Origin: Candidatus Gastranaerophilales bacterium
GTDB taxonomy: Bacteria > Cyanobacteriota > Vampirovibrionia > Gastranaerophilales > Gastranaerophilaceae
Assembly (NCBI GenBank): GCA_944324945.1
Contig: CALUYE010000001.1
Coordinates: 620,001 to 684,000 of the forward strand
DNA length: 64,000 nucleotides
Direction of reading: 5' to 3'
Shown here piece by piece: positions 42,667 to 51,410 of the stretch. The notes under the pieces were generated by a model. The model was not told the DNA's origin. It made no database searches and saw nothing but the letters and a program-made list of their open reading frames with translations. Numbering within the stretch: position 1 is the stretch's first letter; the number at the start of each line of letters is the position of its first letter. A program made the translations under genes and the position numbers.

Positions 42667-43431
42667 TTAGTCGGGACTGATGTAATAGTATATAACGGTT
42701 GTTTTGTTGTCATTGGTTATTATTCCGTAATGATACGGGAAGCTGTTTTGATGAGGCGTTTCGCTTTCTCTATCGTTAATAATATAGAATGTAAAATTTG
42801 TTTCTTTGTCGCGCGGGATGTCGGCTTTGTTTAATATATATTGTGCAAAAGCATGTTTTGTCTGTTTTGCATTTTCTATATAGCTAAATTTATACTTTTT
42901 TAATTCATCTTCAATATATTTTTTATCTATATCAAATTTTAATAAAATTTCTTCTGAACCAAACCAGGCATTCTCGGATTTTTTCATTTTAATATTTTTA
43001 GCATTTTTTGGAATTTCTTGTGGAAAATGTTTAATACATATCGGTGCATGGATGCTGTCTAATGCCTTTGAATAATTTTGTAATTTATCATAATTTTTTT
43101 CATGAAATGCGCAATTAAAGCAAAATACAACAAAATAAATCAATGTTTGCAGAAAAATTACAAGTGCCGTTAAAATTCCCGTAATTATTTTTGTTGTTTT
43201 CGGATGTTTTGTATAAGTTTTTGCTCCCGCAAAAGAGATTAATGCAATCAATAATACAGGCAATAAAGGCATTAAAATATAATTTAATATTTTTGACGGC
43301 TCTATGGAATCATCATCAAAAAATAGTAATATACTCGAAAAAGAAAAAATAATTGCTATTAATAAAGAAAAAATAATTAATCCAAATAAAATTTTATGTT
43401 CTTGTCTAAACTTTTTCATACTGAATCTCAT
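42667..43431 (-). CDS. membrane protein of unknown function, 254 residues
   Basis: Three hydrophobic segments in the first about 115 residues (ILFGLIIFSLLIAIIFSFSS; YILMPLLPVLLIALISFAG; IITGILTALVIFLQTLIYFV), then a polar domain of about 140 residues that is outside or inside the membrane. That domain has no recognised motif. The start may be Met1 or Met5. It is separate from its neighbours and lies in the accessory zone. Confidence 0.6.
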   Translation of the reverse strand: MRFSMKKFRQEHKILFGLIIFSLLIAIIFSFSSILLFFDDDSIEPSKILNYILMPLLPVLLIALISFAGAKTYTKHPKTTKIITGILTALVIFLQTLIYFVVFCFNCAFHEKNYDKLQNYSKALDSIHAPICIKHFPQEIPKNAKNIKMKKSENAWFGSEEILLKFDIDKKYIEDELKKYKFSYIENAKQTKHAFAQYILNKADIPRDKETNFTFYIINDRESETPHQNSFPYHYGIITNDNKTTVIYYYISPD

Positions 43432-43622
43432 TGTCTTATAAGATAATACAATAAAATATTAAAAATTTTAAGCAGAACACTCCAATATAAAAGTTTTGAA
43501 AATGATTCATTAAAACAAGCTTTTATCCGGGGTTGTTTTTAGTAAATATATCAAGGATTTTTACTCATTTGTTTTTGTCATATTTTTTTGTTTGTGATTT
43601 TAATTTGACGGTTTAGTTGAAA

Positions 43623-43973
43623 TCAGTTGATTTTTTTATGTTTTTTATATGTATTATATTTTTTAACCGATTCAATAAGGTTTAAATACAATTCAAGTTC
43701 TTCATTGTCGGAAGAATATATTTCTTTTATTATTTTGTCCCTGTTGGTGTTTTCTGTTTTTTCCATCTCTGCGCCAAATTCCGAAAGAGGAATTTTAAGG
43801 GTGTCTATGAGCTTGAAAAAAGTTTCAAGACTCGGCATAAAAACCCCTCTTTCTAATTTGCCGTAATGTTTTTCCGCTATTTCAATTTTTTCCGAAAGTT
43901 CTTCCTGGGTAAGATTTGCCTTCTTTCTGTATTCTTTAAACTTTTTGCCTAAAAATTCTTTGTCATAAAACAT
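43623..43973 (-). CDS. XRE-family transcriptional regulator
   Basis: 116 residues. An N-terminal HTH_3 domain (FKEYRKKANLTQEELSEKIEIAEKHYGKLERGVFMPSLETFFKL) and a helical C-terminus of about 45 residues. It is a lambda-Cro/CI-type DNA-binding protein. Its upstream region carries the inverted repeat ACTACTT/AAGTAGT at 43989-44009, likely its operator. It faces away from the truncated HsdR-N-like gene. Confidence 0.88.
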   Translation of the reverse strand: MFYDKEFLGKKFKEYRKKANLTQEELSEKIEIAEKHYGKLERGVFMPSLETFFKLIDTLKIPLSEFGAEMEKTENTNRDKIIKEIYSSDNEELELYLNLIESVKKYNTYKKHKKIN

Positions 43974-43988
43974 AAGGGAATATACCTC

Positions 43989-44009
43989 ACTACTTATATT
44001 AAAAGTAGT
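43989..44009. promoter_or_regulatory. inverted repeat upstream of the XRE regulator
   Basis: ACTACTT and AAGTAGT flank a 7-nt AT spacer, 16 nt before the XRE start codon. It is placed for autoregulation of the XRE gene, and perhaps control of the divergent remnant at 44142. Binding is inferred from position. Confidence 0.4.
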
Positions 44010-44141
44010 ATATATATGACGTCTTATTAACTATTTTTATATCCCCTTTTGTGATATAGTTATATTAACATTCCTTTTTGTGTTAATATGAATGTATATA
44101 TTTCTTTTATAATGTAAAGCTAACTTATTAAAGGAGAAAAT

Positions 44142-44322
44142 ATGGAATTTATCGAAAAGATTAATCAGCTTAAAGAACGTACTTTAACCATGGCAGAAAA
44201 TTTGCAGACAGAAGAAGCAACAAAAAATGCTCTCTGAAATTAATTCTATTTTAAAGAATAATGATGATAAGTTGCTAAAAATAATTTATAAAATTACGAC
44301 AAATTTAAAAAAATATAATTAA
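44142..44322 (+). pseudogene. truncated HsdR N-terminal-like gene
   Basis: The ATG at 44142 has a good ribosome site (AAAGGAG). It encodes MEFIEKINQLKERTLTMAEN then LQTEEATKNAL and a stop at 44235-44237. The N-terminal pattern with QTEEATKNA closely matches the start of HsdR-N (type I restriction R subunit N-terminal) proteins, where the frame continues into a nuclease domain. Here the nuclease part is missing. A second frame (SEINSILKNNDDKLLKIIYK...) runs to 44322, overlapping the convergent DUF1292 gene. Confidence 0.55.
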
Positions 44323-44618
44323 TCTTCTTCTTCATCATCATCAGTTATAGCTTGAGCTACAAGATTAAATTCATCGTCATCTTCGATTATTTCAAAAGTG
44401 CATTCGTCATCAGACTTATTCATTTTCATTATAATAAGTTCATCTTCTTCGCTGTCTGAATTAGGCAAAGTGTCTTCTTCAACGATAGATAAAAGCGCAT
44501 AATCTTTTCCGTTAACGCTTACGATTTCTTGAAGCTTCATAAAAATTTCTTCGCCATTTTCGCCTATTGTTTTGATTATTTGAGGCATATCTTGTTCAAG
44601 TGTATCCGTGTTTTGCAT
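44319..44618 (-). CDS. DUF1292 acidic protein
   Basis: 99 residues, strongly acidic. The central part fits DUF1292 (YrzB-like): FMKLQEIVSVNGKDYALLSIVEE, then DELIIMKM and CTFEIIEDDDEFNLVAQAI, with an acidic tail. Function is not known. It follows ruvX with a 10-nt gap, the same order seen in many Firmicutes (yrzL/yrrK/yrzB region), and the ribosome site AAGGAAAA lies near the ATG. Confidence 0.85.
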   Translation of the reverse strand: MQNTDTLEQDMPQIIKTIGENGEEIFMKLQEIVSVNGKDYALLSIVEEDTLPNSDSEEDELIIMKMNKSDDECTFEIIEDDDEFNLVAQAITDDDEEED

Positions 44619-44628
44619 ATTTTCCTTT

Positions 44629-45045
44629 CTATCTGTTGTTATCTATATATTCCTGCAAAATTACGCTTGCTGCAACCATATCAACCATGGATTTATTTTT
44701 TGTATATTTTTTACCCTGTTGTTTTAAAATTTCTTCTGCCGTTGATGATGATAGCCTTTCATCCTGATATAAAATTTTAAATTCTTTTTCTAAGGGTTTT
44801 ATAAAATTTAAACAATTTTTTGCCTGGAAACCTAATGTTCCATCCATATTATAAGGCACACCTATTAAAATTGTATCGCACAGGTATTCATTGCATATTT
44901 TTCTTATTTCCAAATAAGCAGCATCATCCTTGGTTCTGTTTATTGTTTTAAGAGGCTGCGCGCTTAACCAAAGAGCATCGCAGACTGCAATACCTATTTT
45001 TTTGGTTCCGATATCAAGCGCTATTATTCTTTTTTTTATTTCCAT
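44629..45045 (-). CDS. ruvX: Holliday junction resolvase-like protein RuvX/YqgF
   Basis: 138 residues, RNase H fold. The N-terminal RIIALDIGTKKIGIAVCDAL carries the catalytic Asp, IGVPYNMDGTLG is the conserved middle, and YQDERLSSSTAEEIL supplies the DER motif. The protein acts in pre-16S rRNA 5'-end maturation in E. coli and has been assigned to junction resolution. It overlaps the upstream 539-residue gene by 10 nt and precedes DUF1292. Confidence 0.93.
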   Translation of the reverse strand: MEIKKRIIALDIGTKKIGIAVCDALWLSAQPLKTINRTKDDAAYLEIRKICNEYLCDTILIGVPYNMDGTLGFQAKNCLNFIKPLEKEFKILYQDERLSSSTAEEILKQQGKKYTKNKSMVDMVAASVILQEYIDNNR

Positions 45046-46655
45046 TTTTCACCGAAATGATTTATAATTTTATTTATATTTTTTGCCGAAAGAGTGGTTT
45101 TTTCGCCTTTTTTAAACATATTGCCGCATGAAGTTTTATTTTCTTTTTCGTTTATGTAATGCTGCAAGATGCTTTTATCTATAATTGAGTTAACAAAATC
45201 GCTTAAATATTTTCGATTAAAACAAATGCTGTATGCGGTATTTGCAACTGCTTTAAATCTTGAAAGATTGATAACGTATGATTGAATTAAAATATCGGAG
45301 TGTATTTTTTTAATATATTCATTATCCGACATAAATTTATCATTCAGGATTTTTTGAATATGGTTTTCAATTTCGTCTAAATTAAATTTTTCTTGTTTTT
45401 CGATAAAATTAATGATTTCATCAATGTTTTTATTTTCGCTATAGATATAAAACCAGTTTTCAAAAAATTTAGAATTGATTATTTTTTTAACTTTAGAATC
45501 CGAAAGGTTAACAAATTCCAATTTTGAATTTAAAAATTCCGATAAATCGTAATTAATTGTTCTTATATCGGCTAAATATTTCATCCAAACGGCAAGTTCG
45601 TATGGTAGGAGCGTGTTTGTTTTGAAATTTTTTTCATAATAAAAATCAAGAATTGATTTAAGGGCAATAGGGTTAATTTCAACAGGAAGAGATTTATTAA
45701 ACACTCTTTTTAAAATTTTCATAAATTCTTCAAGCGACAAATTGGCAAAGCCAATAACCGAAGTTATTCCTTTTGTAATATCAATTGTTAATAAAGTACA
45801 GCTTCTTGTGTTGTTTTTGTATATCCTTGAAAAAACTAAAGAAAACATACTTTTGCCGTCAACAAGGCTTATTAAACACTTATCGATTTTTGAATTTTTA
45901 ATTAAAGATGTATCACAAAAATCTTTGTCTTTTAATTTGTTCTTTTTTATTGTTTGGATGATTTTTTTAGTTTCAAGTTCATTAAAAAAATTATTTTTTA
46001 TATCGGATTTAATTAAAAATTCAAGCCCGTATGTTGAATAGAGGCTTTTTGTATCAATCAGAGTTTTTGAAATTAATTGTGCCTCGTTTTTGTTCAATTC
46101 GCAATGAGCTATTAATGATAACAATGCAGCAAGTTTATCATTTGATGTTTCTTCAATTAAACTTTTTATAAGGCACAATCTTTCTTCTTCTATGACATTT
46201 TCAAAAAAATCCAATAAATCAATTTGAACTTCGGGATTATTAAAAGCATTATCGATAAAATCTCCGATTTGATTGTTTAATAATTCTTCATCGGATGTAA
46301 TATAGTTATCTATATCATCAAGCGCAATTCCAACCCCTCTTTGCTTTAGAATTGAAATTATGAAGAATTTTTTTGTGTCGGATATTTTTTTATCGTTTAA
46401 AACTTCAAGAGAATTTTTTTCAAGATTATCCTGAATTGCAACCTGCATCAAAAAAAGAGCGCAAATGTTATTGTAGAGTTTGTTTTTGTCTTTTATTTCG
46501 TTTAATAAAAGCTTAACGACATAATCGTTACTTTCAATGTTTTTCAGCGTTTCAATATCTTTTTTTATGTCTTCGCTTGAAACTTCACGCTCGCTTCTGT
46601 ATTTTGAAAGCAAATTAATTACTTTCGTTCTTATCTGCATTTTGTTTTCAGGCAT
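45036..46655 (-). CDS. helical protein of unknown function in the rph-ruvX operon
   Basis: 539 residues from the ATG at 46655, whose first base overlaps the stop of the zinc-finger gene (TAATG), supporting this start over one 21 nt upstream. The protein is mainly helical, with repeat-like segments (LLDFFENVIEEERLCLIKSL; LAALLSLIAHCELNKNEAQL) that recall HEAT/ARM solenoids. A middle stretch, SMFSLVFSRIYKNNTRSCTL, is more beta-like. No known family is assigned. Its 3' end overlaps ruvX by 10 nt, so it is tightly embedded in this RNA-processing operon. Confidence 0.65.
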   Translation of the reverse strand: MPENKMQIRTKVINLLSKYRSEREVSSEDIKKDIETLKNIESNDYVVKLLLNEIKDKNKLYNNICALFLMQVAIQDNLEKNSLEVLNDKKISDTKKFFIISILKQRGVGIALDDIDNYITSDEELLNNQIGDFIDNAFNNPEVQIDLLDFFENVIEEERLCLIKSLIEETSNDKLAALLSLIAHCELNKNEAQLISKTLIDTKSLYSTYGLEFLIKSDIKNNFFNELETKKIIQTIKKNKLKDKDFCDTSLIKNSKIDKCLISLVDGKSMFSLVFSRIYKNNTRSCTLLTIDITKGITSVIGFANLSLEEFMKILKRVFNKSLPVEINPIALKSILDFYYEKNFKTNTLLPYELAVWMKYLADIRTINYDLSEFLNSKLEFVNLSDSKVKKIINSKFFENWFYIYSENKNIDEIINFIEKQEKFNLDEIENHIQKILNDKFMSDNEYIKKIHSDILIQSYVINLSRFKAVANTAYSICFNRKYLSDFVNSIIDKSILQHYINEKENKTSCGNMFKKGEKTTLSAKNINKIINHFGEKWK

Positions 46656-46906
46656 TATTTTTTTGAAACACCCCATAATAAATCAAGTATTTTTTGAGCT
46701 TCGGCACTCATTAAGCCATCCTGTAAAATCAAATACTGAACGGCAATCAAGGTGCACTCAGAGCAAATATTAACCCCCGGGCCTTTTACCATTTTAGGAA
46801 CCTGTGTATTGGGACGTTTACAAAAACTGCAATATTCTATTTCGGGTTGTTTATCGTTTGTTTTTTGATGCTTCTTTTCAAAAGAAAGAACTTTTTTTTC
46901 TCCCAA
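46655..46906 (-). CDS. standalone ClpX-type C4 zinc-finger protein
   Basis: 83 residues. Cys26, Cys29, Cys48 and Cys51 (YCSFCKRP and ICSECTLIAV) form the C-x2-C-x18-C-x2-C dimerising Zn domain normally at the N-terminus of ClpX. No AAA+ domain follows. It begins with a basic stretch (MGEKKVLSFEKKH). In ClpX this domain recognises adaptors and substrates, so a free copy might bridge or compete. It lies 76 nt after rph and is translationally coupled (TAATG) to the 539-residue gene. Confidence 0.82.
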   Translation of the reverse strand: MGEKKVLSFEKKHQKTNDKQPEIEYCSFCKRPNTQVPKMVKGPGVNICSECTLIAVQYLILQDGLMSAEAQKILDLLWGVSKK

Positions 46907-46982
46907 GATGCCTCCTTAAATCATACTTTTTATATTATTTTAAAATACTTTTTAAATCTAAACAAGAAAAATTGAGTTTTTA

Positions 46983-47678
46983 TCAATACATCTTAATAAT
47001 TTTATCTATTGAATTTTTGGCTAAATTGTAAATTTTATCCATTTTTTCTTTTTCAAAAGGCTCGCCTTCGGCCGTTGTTTGAAATTCGATTATTTTCCCC
47101 GATTGAGTTAAAACAATGTTGGAATCAACCTGAGCGTTTGAATCTTCCGTATAACACAAATCAACCATCACTTCACCATCCACAATCCCTGCCGAAATTG
47201 CTCCAATGGGCTCAATTATCGGGTTTTGTTGAAGAATGTTTTCTTTTAGTAATTTATCAACCATAATTTTTAGCGCCACAAAGCCGCCGCAGATTGATGC
47301 CGTTCTTGTTCCACCGTCTGCTTGAATAACATCGGCATCTATTATGAAGGTTTTATCTTGTATTTTTTCTAAATCAAGACAAGCTCTAAGGCTTCTTCCG
47401 ATAAGTCTTTGAATTTCCTGTGTTCTGCCTGAGATTTTTGTTCTTTCTCTTTGACATCTTGTTTGTGTACTTGAAGGTAAAAGAGAATATTCCGCGCTAA
47501 GCCAGCCTTTTTTTGAATCTTTATCCATCCATTTTGGAATAGCGTCTTCCCAGTTTGCGCAAACTAAAACTTTTGTATCTCCAAATTCAACAAGGACTGA
47601 ACCTTGAGCGTTTTTAGTATAGTTTTTTGTAAATTTTATATTTCTTAATTCGTCATTTTTTCTCTTGTCTTGTCTCAT
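46983..47678 (-). CDS. rph: ribonuclease PH
   Basis: 231 residues, phosphorolytic exoribonuclease that trims tRNA 3' ends. Conserved blocks include TKNAQGSVLVEFGDTKVLVC, GRSLRACLDLEKIQDKTFII, DADVIQADGGTRTASICGG and GEPFEKEKMDKI. It is slightly shorter than typical Rph (about 238 residues). It leads the operon of zinc-finger protein, 539-residue protein, ruvX and DUF1292, a mix focused on RNA processing. Confidence 0.94.
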   Translation of the reverse strand: MRQDKRKNDELRNIKFTKNYTKNAQGSVLVEFGDTKVLVCANWEDAIPKWMDKDSKKGWLSAEYSLLPSSTQTRCQRERTKISGRTQEIQRLIGRSLRACLDLEKIQDKTFIIDADVIQADGGTRTASICGGFVALKIMVDKLLKENILQQNPIIEPIGAISAGIVDGEVMVDLCYTEDSNAQVDSNIVLTQSGKIIEFQTTAEGEPFEKEKMDKIYNLAKNSIDKIIKMY

Positions 47679-47810
47679 ATCTTCTCCAAAGCAGTTTTTT
47701 ATTCAATATAACATAAAAGATAATTAAAGATTAACTAAAAATGCAATTTAAATAAAATAAAAAATATTTATATTATTAACATAAATCCTCAACTCTTCTG
47801 ATTGCTATTT

Positions 47811-47835
47811 CCCTGTCTTGTTACAGGGTTTTTTT
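47811..47835 (+). terminator. plus-strand terminator hairpin overlapping a minus-strand stop
   Basis: CCCTGT, a 6-nt loop and ACAGGG are followed by seven T's on the plus strand, so it is built for rightward transcripts. No plus-strand gene is seen upstream; rph starts at 47678 on the minus strand. It also contains the stop codon (47821-47823) of the autotransporter gene. A TATATT at 47769-47774 could start a short RNA ending here. Confidence 0.55.
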
Positions 47836-50559
47836 ATAGGGAGTGTAGCTTATATTTTTTAAAATAATTTCGCTTTTTTCAAGTTCTATGGGTTTTGTTT
47901 GATGAGCTTTTTTTAATGGCTCATAATCTTTCCCCAAAGACCACCTTAACCCTGCCATCAAGCAAACACCGTTTCTTCCGCCGTTTCTAATCATTGCTTC
48001 AATAAACATGGTTAATCTGTCTTTATATCTTTTTTGAATACCAACTCCGTATTGCACATAAGGTTTTATTGATAAAGAAGGAAGATAAACATCATTTGCC
48101 CTAAAGCGCGCTTTATCAATAACATTCCATACCATAGATACGTTTATATAAGGTTGAAAATAGTTTTTAAAATTACCTATTAATTTAATGCTGGGTTCTA
48201 TTTGTATCGCATGGAGATCTGTTGTGTTGTAATTAACATTTGCGCTATTGTGTGAGAATGTGTCAACAAAAGTGTATGATAAAAGAATGGAAGGTTGGAT
48301 TATTAATTTATTTTTAAATGTTTTAAAATTATAGCCTGTTTTTTGCGCAATTCCCGCATTTATCATTGCAAAATCGCTGTTTGCAAAATAAGAGGACGCT
48401 TGAGACGAATTTGCTCCCGTATTAACCATCCAAAGACTAAAAAGGTTATTTTTATATAAAGCTCCGTAAAGTCCTATAGAACCTCCGTTATTTACGATAT
48501 CATTACCTGAAAACGCTTGATGAGAGCCGTTATATGATACATAAGCTCCGTAAAGCCCGTAAATCCCTTTTTTAAATTGTCTAAGTCCGCTTTCATAGCC
48601 TATTATATTCCCGTAAGCAACATTTGATACATCAGGGCCGTTTCTTAGGGGAACTTTTTCAAAAATTGAATAAGGCTTAAGCCATAAACCCTCTCTTTGT
48701 TCAGGGTACGAATCAGGTGTGAAGGTAAAATTGTTTTGTATAGATGCGTATTTATTTTTCATGGAATATTTTAAATTTGACGTATTTATCATTACCATAT
48801 CAAGATTGGAAAATATATTTTTATATGTTTCAAGGGCAACTATATACCCTGCAAGCTGGGCTGCCGTTGCAGGAATAAAAACGGAAGAATCAAACCCTTT
48901 TCTTTCAAAATTAAAATGTCCGTTTTGAGAATCGTAACTTGCACTATAGTTATATATCGGCGTTCTTATGTTTGTAGCATCATAGCTTACGTAATCTTTC
49001 AAGGTTGAATTTGCAAAAGGCAGGCTTATAAATTCTTCTTTTGGTACTCCTTCAATTAAGAGGTTTTTAACATATAAATTACCAAAACCGCTTATGTTTG
49101 ACGCGTTTATTGTATCCATTGAATTGTTTGTAAAATTGACATCTGGGAATATATTGGCACTTCCCGAGAGATTTAAATTGCCAAAATCGATATTATTAAT
49201 CACTTTATTTTGCATATTAAAGTTTATATTATTTCCGAAATTGGTATTTTGAGCATTAAAATAACTTCCGTCACTCAATAAATTTAAATTGCCTTCTAAA
49301 AAATCAAAATTACCGTTAAATTGTGAATTTTCTCCTCCTAAATTAAGACTTGAATTTCCTTTTTTAACTATTAAACCGCTTCCTCTAATTCCGCTTCCTA
49401 TGTTGGTTGTGCCGCTTGAATCAAAAGTTATTGTTCCTGTTTGCTCGTTATAAATATCGTTTAGGTTGCCGTCTTTATCGTAATTATTTTTGAAAGTTGA
49501 ATTTTCTATAATTAAATTACTTTTATTATAAATTGCTCCCCCGTAGCCGTATTGTGCGTTATTTGAAACATAATTATCTTCAAAGGTTGAATTTTTAATG
49601 GTTAGAGAAGTTGTGCCGTCTGAATTTGAATCGTTATAAATTGCTCCTCCATCCGCATAGTATATTGAATCGGCGTAATTTGATTTAAAAATACAGTTAT
49701 TAAAAGTTAATGTACCAACATTATATATTGCTCCTCCTAAGGATGAATCAAGATTGTCATTTTTGCTTACTGCGCTGTTTTTATAAAATACGCTGTTTGA
49801 AATATCGGCAATTCCTGTATTTGATACAGCACCTCCGTATAAAATACTCAAAGAATCGTTATCGCTTATTATTGAATTAGAGTTAAATACTGAATTATTA
49901 ACACTTAAATTACCCCTGTTATAAATTGCTCCTCCCTGCGGAACGATTGTTCCAAGTGCATAATTATTTTCAAATAATGAATAATTTATCCGCATTATTG
50001 GATTCTCATTTGTACTATAACCGTTTGCAATGGCGCCTCCTGCAACTGATGCTCCAAGTGCATAATTGTTGCTGAATTTTGCATTATCTATTCCCACATT
50101 CCCGTCATTTAAGTTATAAACAGCACCTCCGAGTGCAAAATTAAACCCTTGGGCGTTTACAAAATTGTTTGAAAATGAAGAATTTATAATATTCATATCT
50201 CCGCCATAGTTAAACGCAGCCCCTGCAAAAACAGAGCCGCTCGGTTCTTCAAGACCTTTGCAGTTGACAATATTTATTTGTTCAAAAGAGCTGTCCGCAT
50301 TTAATATAAAACCGGAAAAAGAATTGTTGCCATCAAGAGAATAATTATTGCCGTCAAATGTTAAATCAAGATTAAAAAATTCTCTTCCGATTGAAGAGTA
50401 TGACGAGATATCGTCAATAAATGTTATGGTATCTCCGCTTGAAGGAGACGAGTTTATTAACTGGTTGAACGAAGCAACAAGGATATCGTCTGCAAAAGCA
50501 TATTGATAAAACATAAATAAAAATATTAAAATCAGGATTTTTATTTTAAAATTTGACAT
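47821..50559 (-). CDS. Pmp-like autotransporter adhesin
   Basis: 912 residues. Signal peptide at 1-23. The passenger is a right-handed beta-helix with seven GGA(I/V) repeats at about 140-390 (GGAIYNRGNLSVNNSVF; GGAIYNKSNLIIENSTF), each with a FxxN partner, a layout like chlamydial Pmp proteins. The C-terminal about 270 residues form an autotransporter beta-barrel (LWLKPYSIFEKVP; GVCLMAGLRWSLG). Unusually, about 35 residues follow the last barrel strand; most autotransporters end at the strand. Surface adhesion is inferred. The stop lies within a hairpin. Confidence 0.85.
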   Translation of the reverse strand: MSNFKIKILILIFLFMFYQYAFADDILVASFNQLINSSPSSGDTITFIDDISSYSSIGREFFNLDLTFDGNNYSLDGNNSFSGFILNADSSFEQINIVNCKGLEEPSGSVFAGAAFNYGGDMNIINSSFSNNFVNAQGFNFALGGAVYNLNDGNVGIDNAKFSNNYALGASVAGGAIANGYSTNENPIMRINYSLFENNYALGTIVPQGGAIYNRGNLSVNNSVFNSNSIISDNDSLSILYGGAVSNTGIADISNSVFYKNSAVSKNDNLDSSLGGAIYNVGTLTFNNCIFKSNYADSIYYADGGAIYNDSNSDGTTSLTIKNSTFEDNYVSNNAQYGYGGAIYNKSNLIIENSTFKNNYDKDGNLNDIYNEQTGTITFDSSGTTNIGSGIRGSGLIVKKGNSSLNLGGENSQFNGNFDFLEGNLNLLSDGSYFNAQNTNFGNNINFNMQNKVINNIDFGNLNLSGSANIFPDVNFTNNSMDTINASNISGFGNLYVKNLLIEGVPKEEFISLPFANSTLKDYVSYDATNIRTPIYNYSASYDSQNGHFNFERKGFDSSVFIPATAAQLAGYIVALETYKNIFSNLDMVMINTSNLKYSMKNKYASIQNNFTFTPDSYPEQREGLWLKPYSIFEKVPLRNGPDVSNVAYGNIIGYESGLRQFKKGIYGLYGAYVSYNGSHQAFSGNDIVNNGGSIGLYGALYKNNLFSLWMVNTGANSSQASSYFANSDFAMINAGIAQKTGYNFKTFKNKLIIQPSILLSYTFVDTFSHNSANVNYNTTDLHAIQIEPSIKLIGNFKNYFQPYINVSMVWNVIDKARFRANDVYLPSLSIKPYVQYGVGIQKRYKDRLTMFIEAMIRNGGRNGVCLMAGLRWSLGKDYEPLKKAHQTKPIELEKSEIILKNISYTPYKKTL

Positions 50560-50796
50560 TTTAAAACCTTATATCTGTTTCACAACAAGCTCAATTGCAA
50601 CGGCATAAGTTTTTAAATTTGAATAATCGGCAATAATAAAATTTTTAAATTTTTTGTTCTTATTTATTTTAACTTTATTTTTTAATTTTAAATAAATAAA
50701 TTCTCCTTTTGTTTAATAAGGATATTAGCCTTTTTGATAGTCTTATTGAATATTTTTATTTTAAAACGAAGAATTTATAAAAAAGTATTGAAAAAA

Positions 50797-51402
50797 ATGA
50801 AGAATAAATTTGCTTTTTTATTTATAATATTTTTCTTTTTGCAAAACAATACTTTTGCAAATTCTTATTTTAAAATTGAGCGAATAAGGCTTTGTATTGT
50901 TTGCTCAAATTGTGTTTTATCAAATCTGAATTTATCTTATATTGAAGATAAAAAATCAGATTTAGCTCTCAAGGCAAAAGAAATTAAATTATCTGATAAT
51001 AACAAAAATACCTCATCAATAAATATTGTTAAAACATACTTCAGGGTTCCGATTCATATAAATAAGAGGAAATTTGCCAAAATTTGCAATTTTGATGATT
51101 TAAAAATCGAGCGCGATAATAAAAATCTCGCCTATGTAATGCATCTTTCATCCGGTGATAATTCAAAAGTCCGCTACAGAGCAAAAGGGCAATTAATTAA
51201 AAATAAAAAACTTGTTAAAGAATTTAATATGAATTCAAATACAATAAAAGCTAACGGATTTTTTGAAGAAAGAAAATATTTGCCTTCAAACCTAAAAGAA
51301 GGAGATTATACATTTAGAGTTATTCTAACTTATAAAAACGAAAAAAATGAAAACAAAAGCATTATAAAAGAAGTAAATTTCAGCGTTGTAAATTCAAATT
51401 AA
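50797..51402 (+). CDS. secreted protein of unknown function
   Basis: 201 residues from the ATG at 50797, where a signal peptide begins (MKNKFAFLFIIFFFLQNNTF); a longer frame from 50734 would add a basic stretch before it. The mature protein is beta-strand-rich and Lys-rich. A CxxC pair lies just after the signal (CIVCSNCVL). The last part (YTFRVILTYKNEKNENKSII) may be an immunoglobulin-like strand arrangement. Not assigned to a family. Confidence 0.6.
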   Translation: MKNKFAFLFIIFFFLQNNTFANSYFKIERIRLCIVCSNCVLSNLNLSYIEDKKSDLALKAKEIKLSDNNKNTSSINIVKTYFRVPIHINKRKFAKICNFDDLKIERDNKNLAYVMHLSSGDNSKVRYRAKGQLIKNKKLVKEFNMNSNTIKANGFFEERKYLPSNLKEGDYTFRVILTYKNEKNENKSIIKEVNFSVVNSN

Positions 51403-51410
51403 AAAAGAAT

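Noticed and set aside
39180-44320. Active prophage or integrative element
   Set aside because: No integrase, capsid, replication or mobilisation gene is present; only remnants and a regulator.
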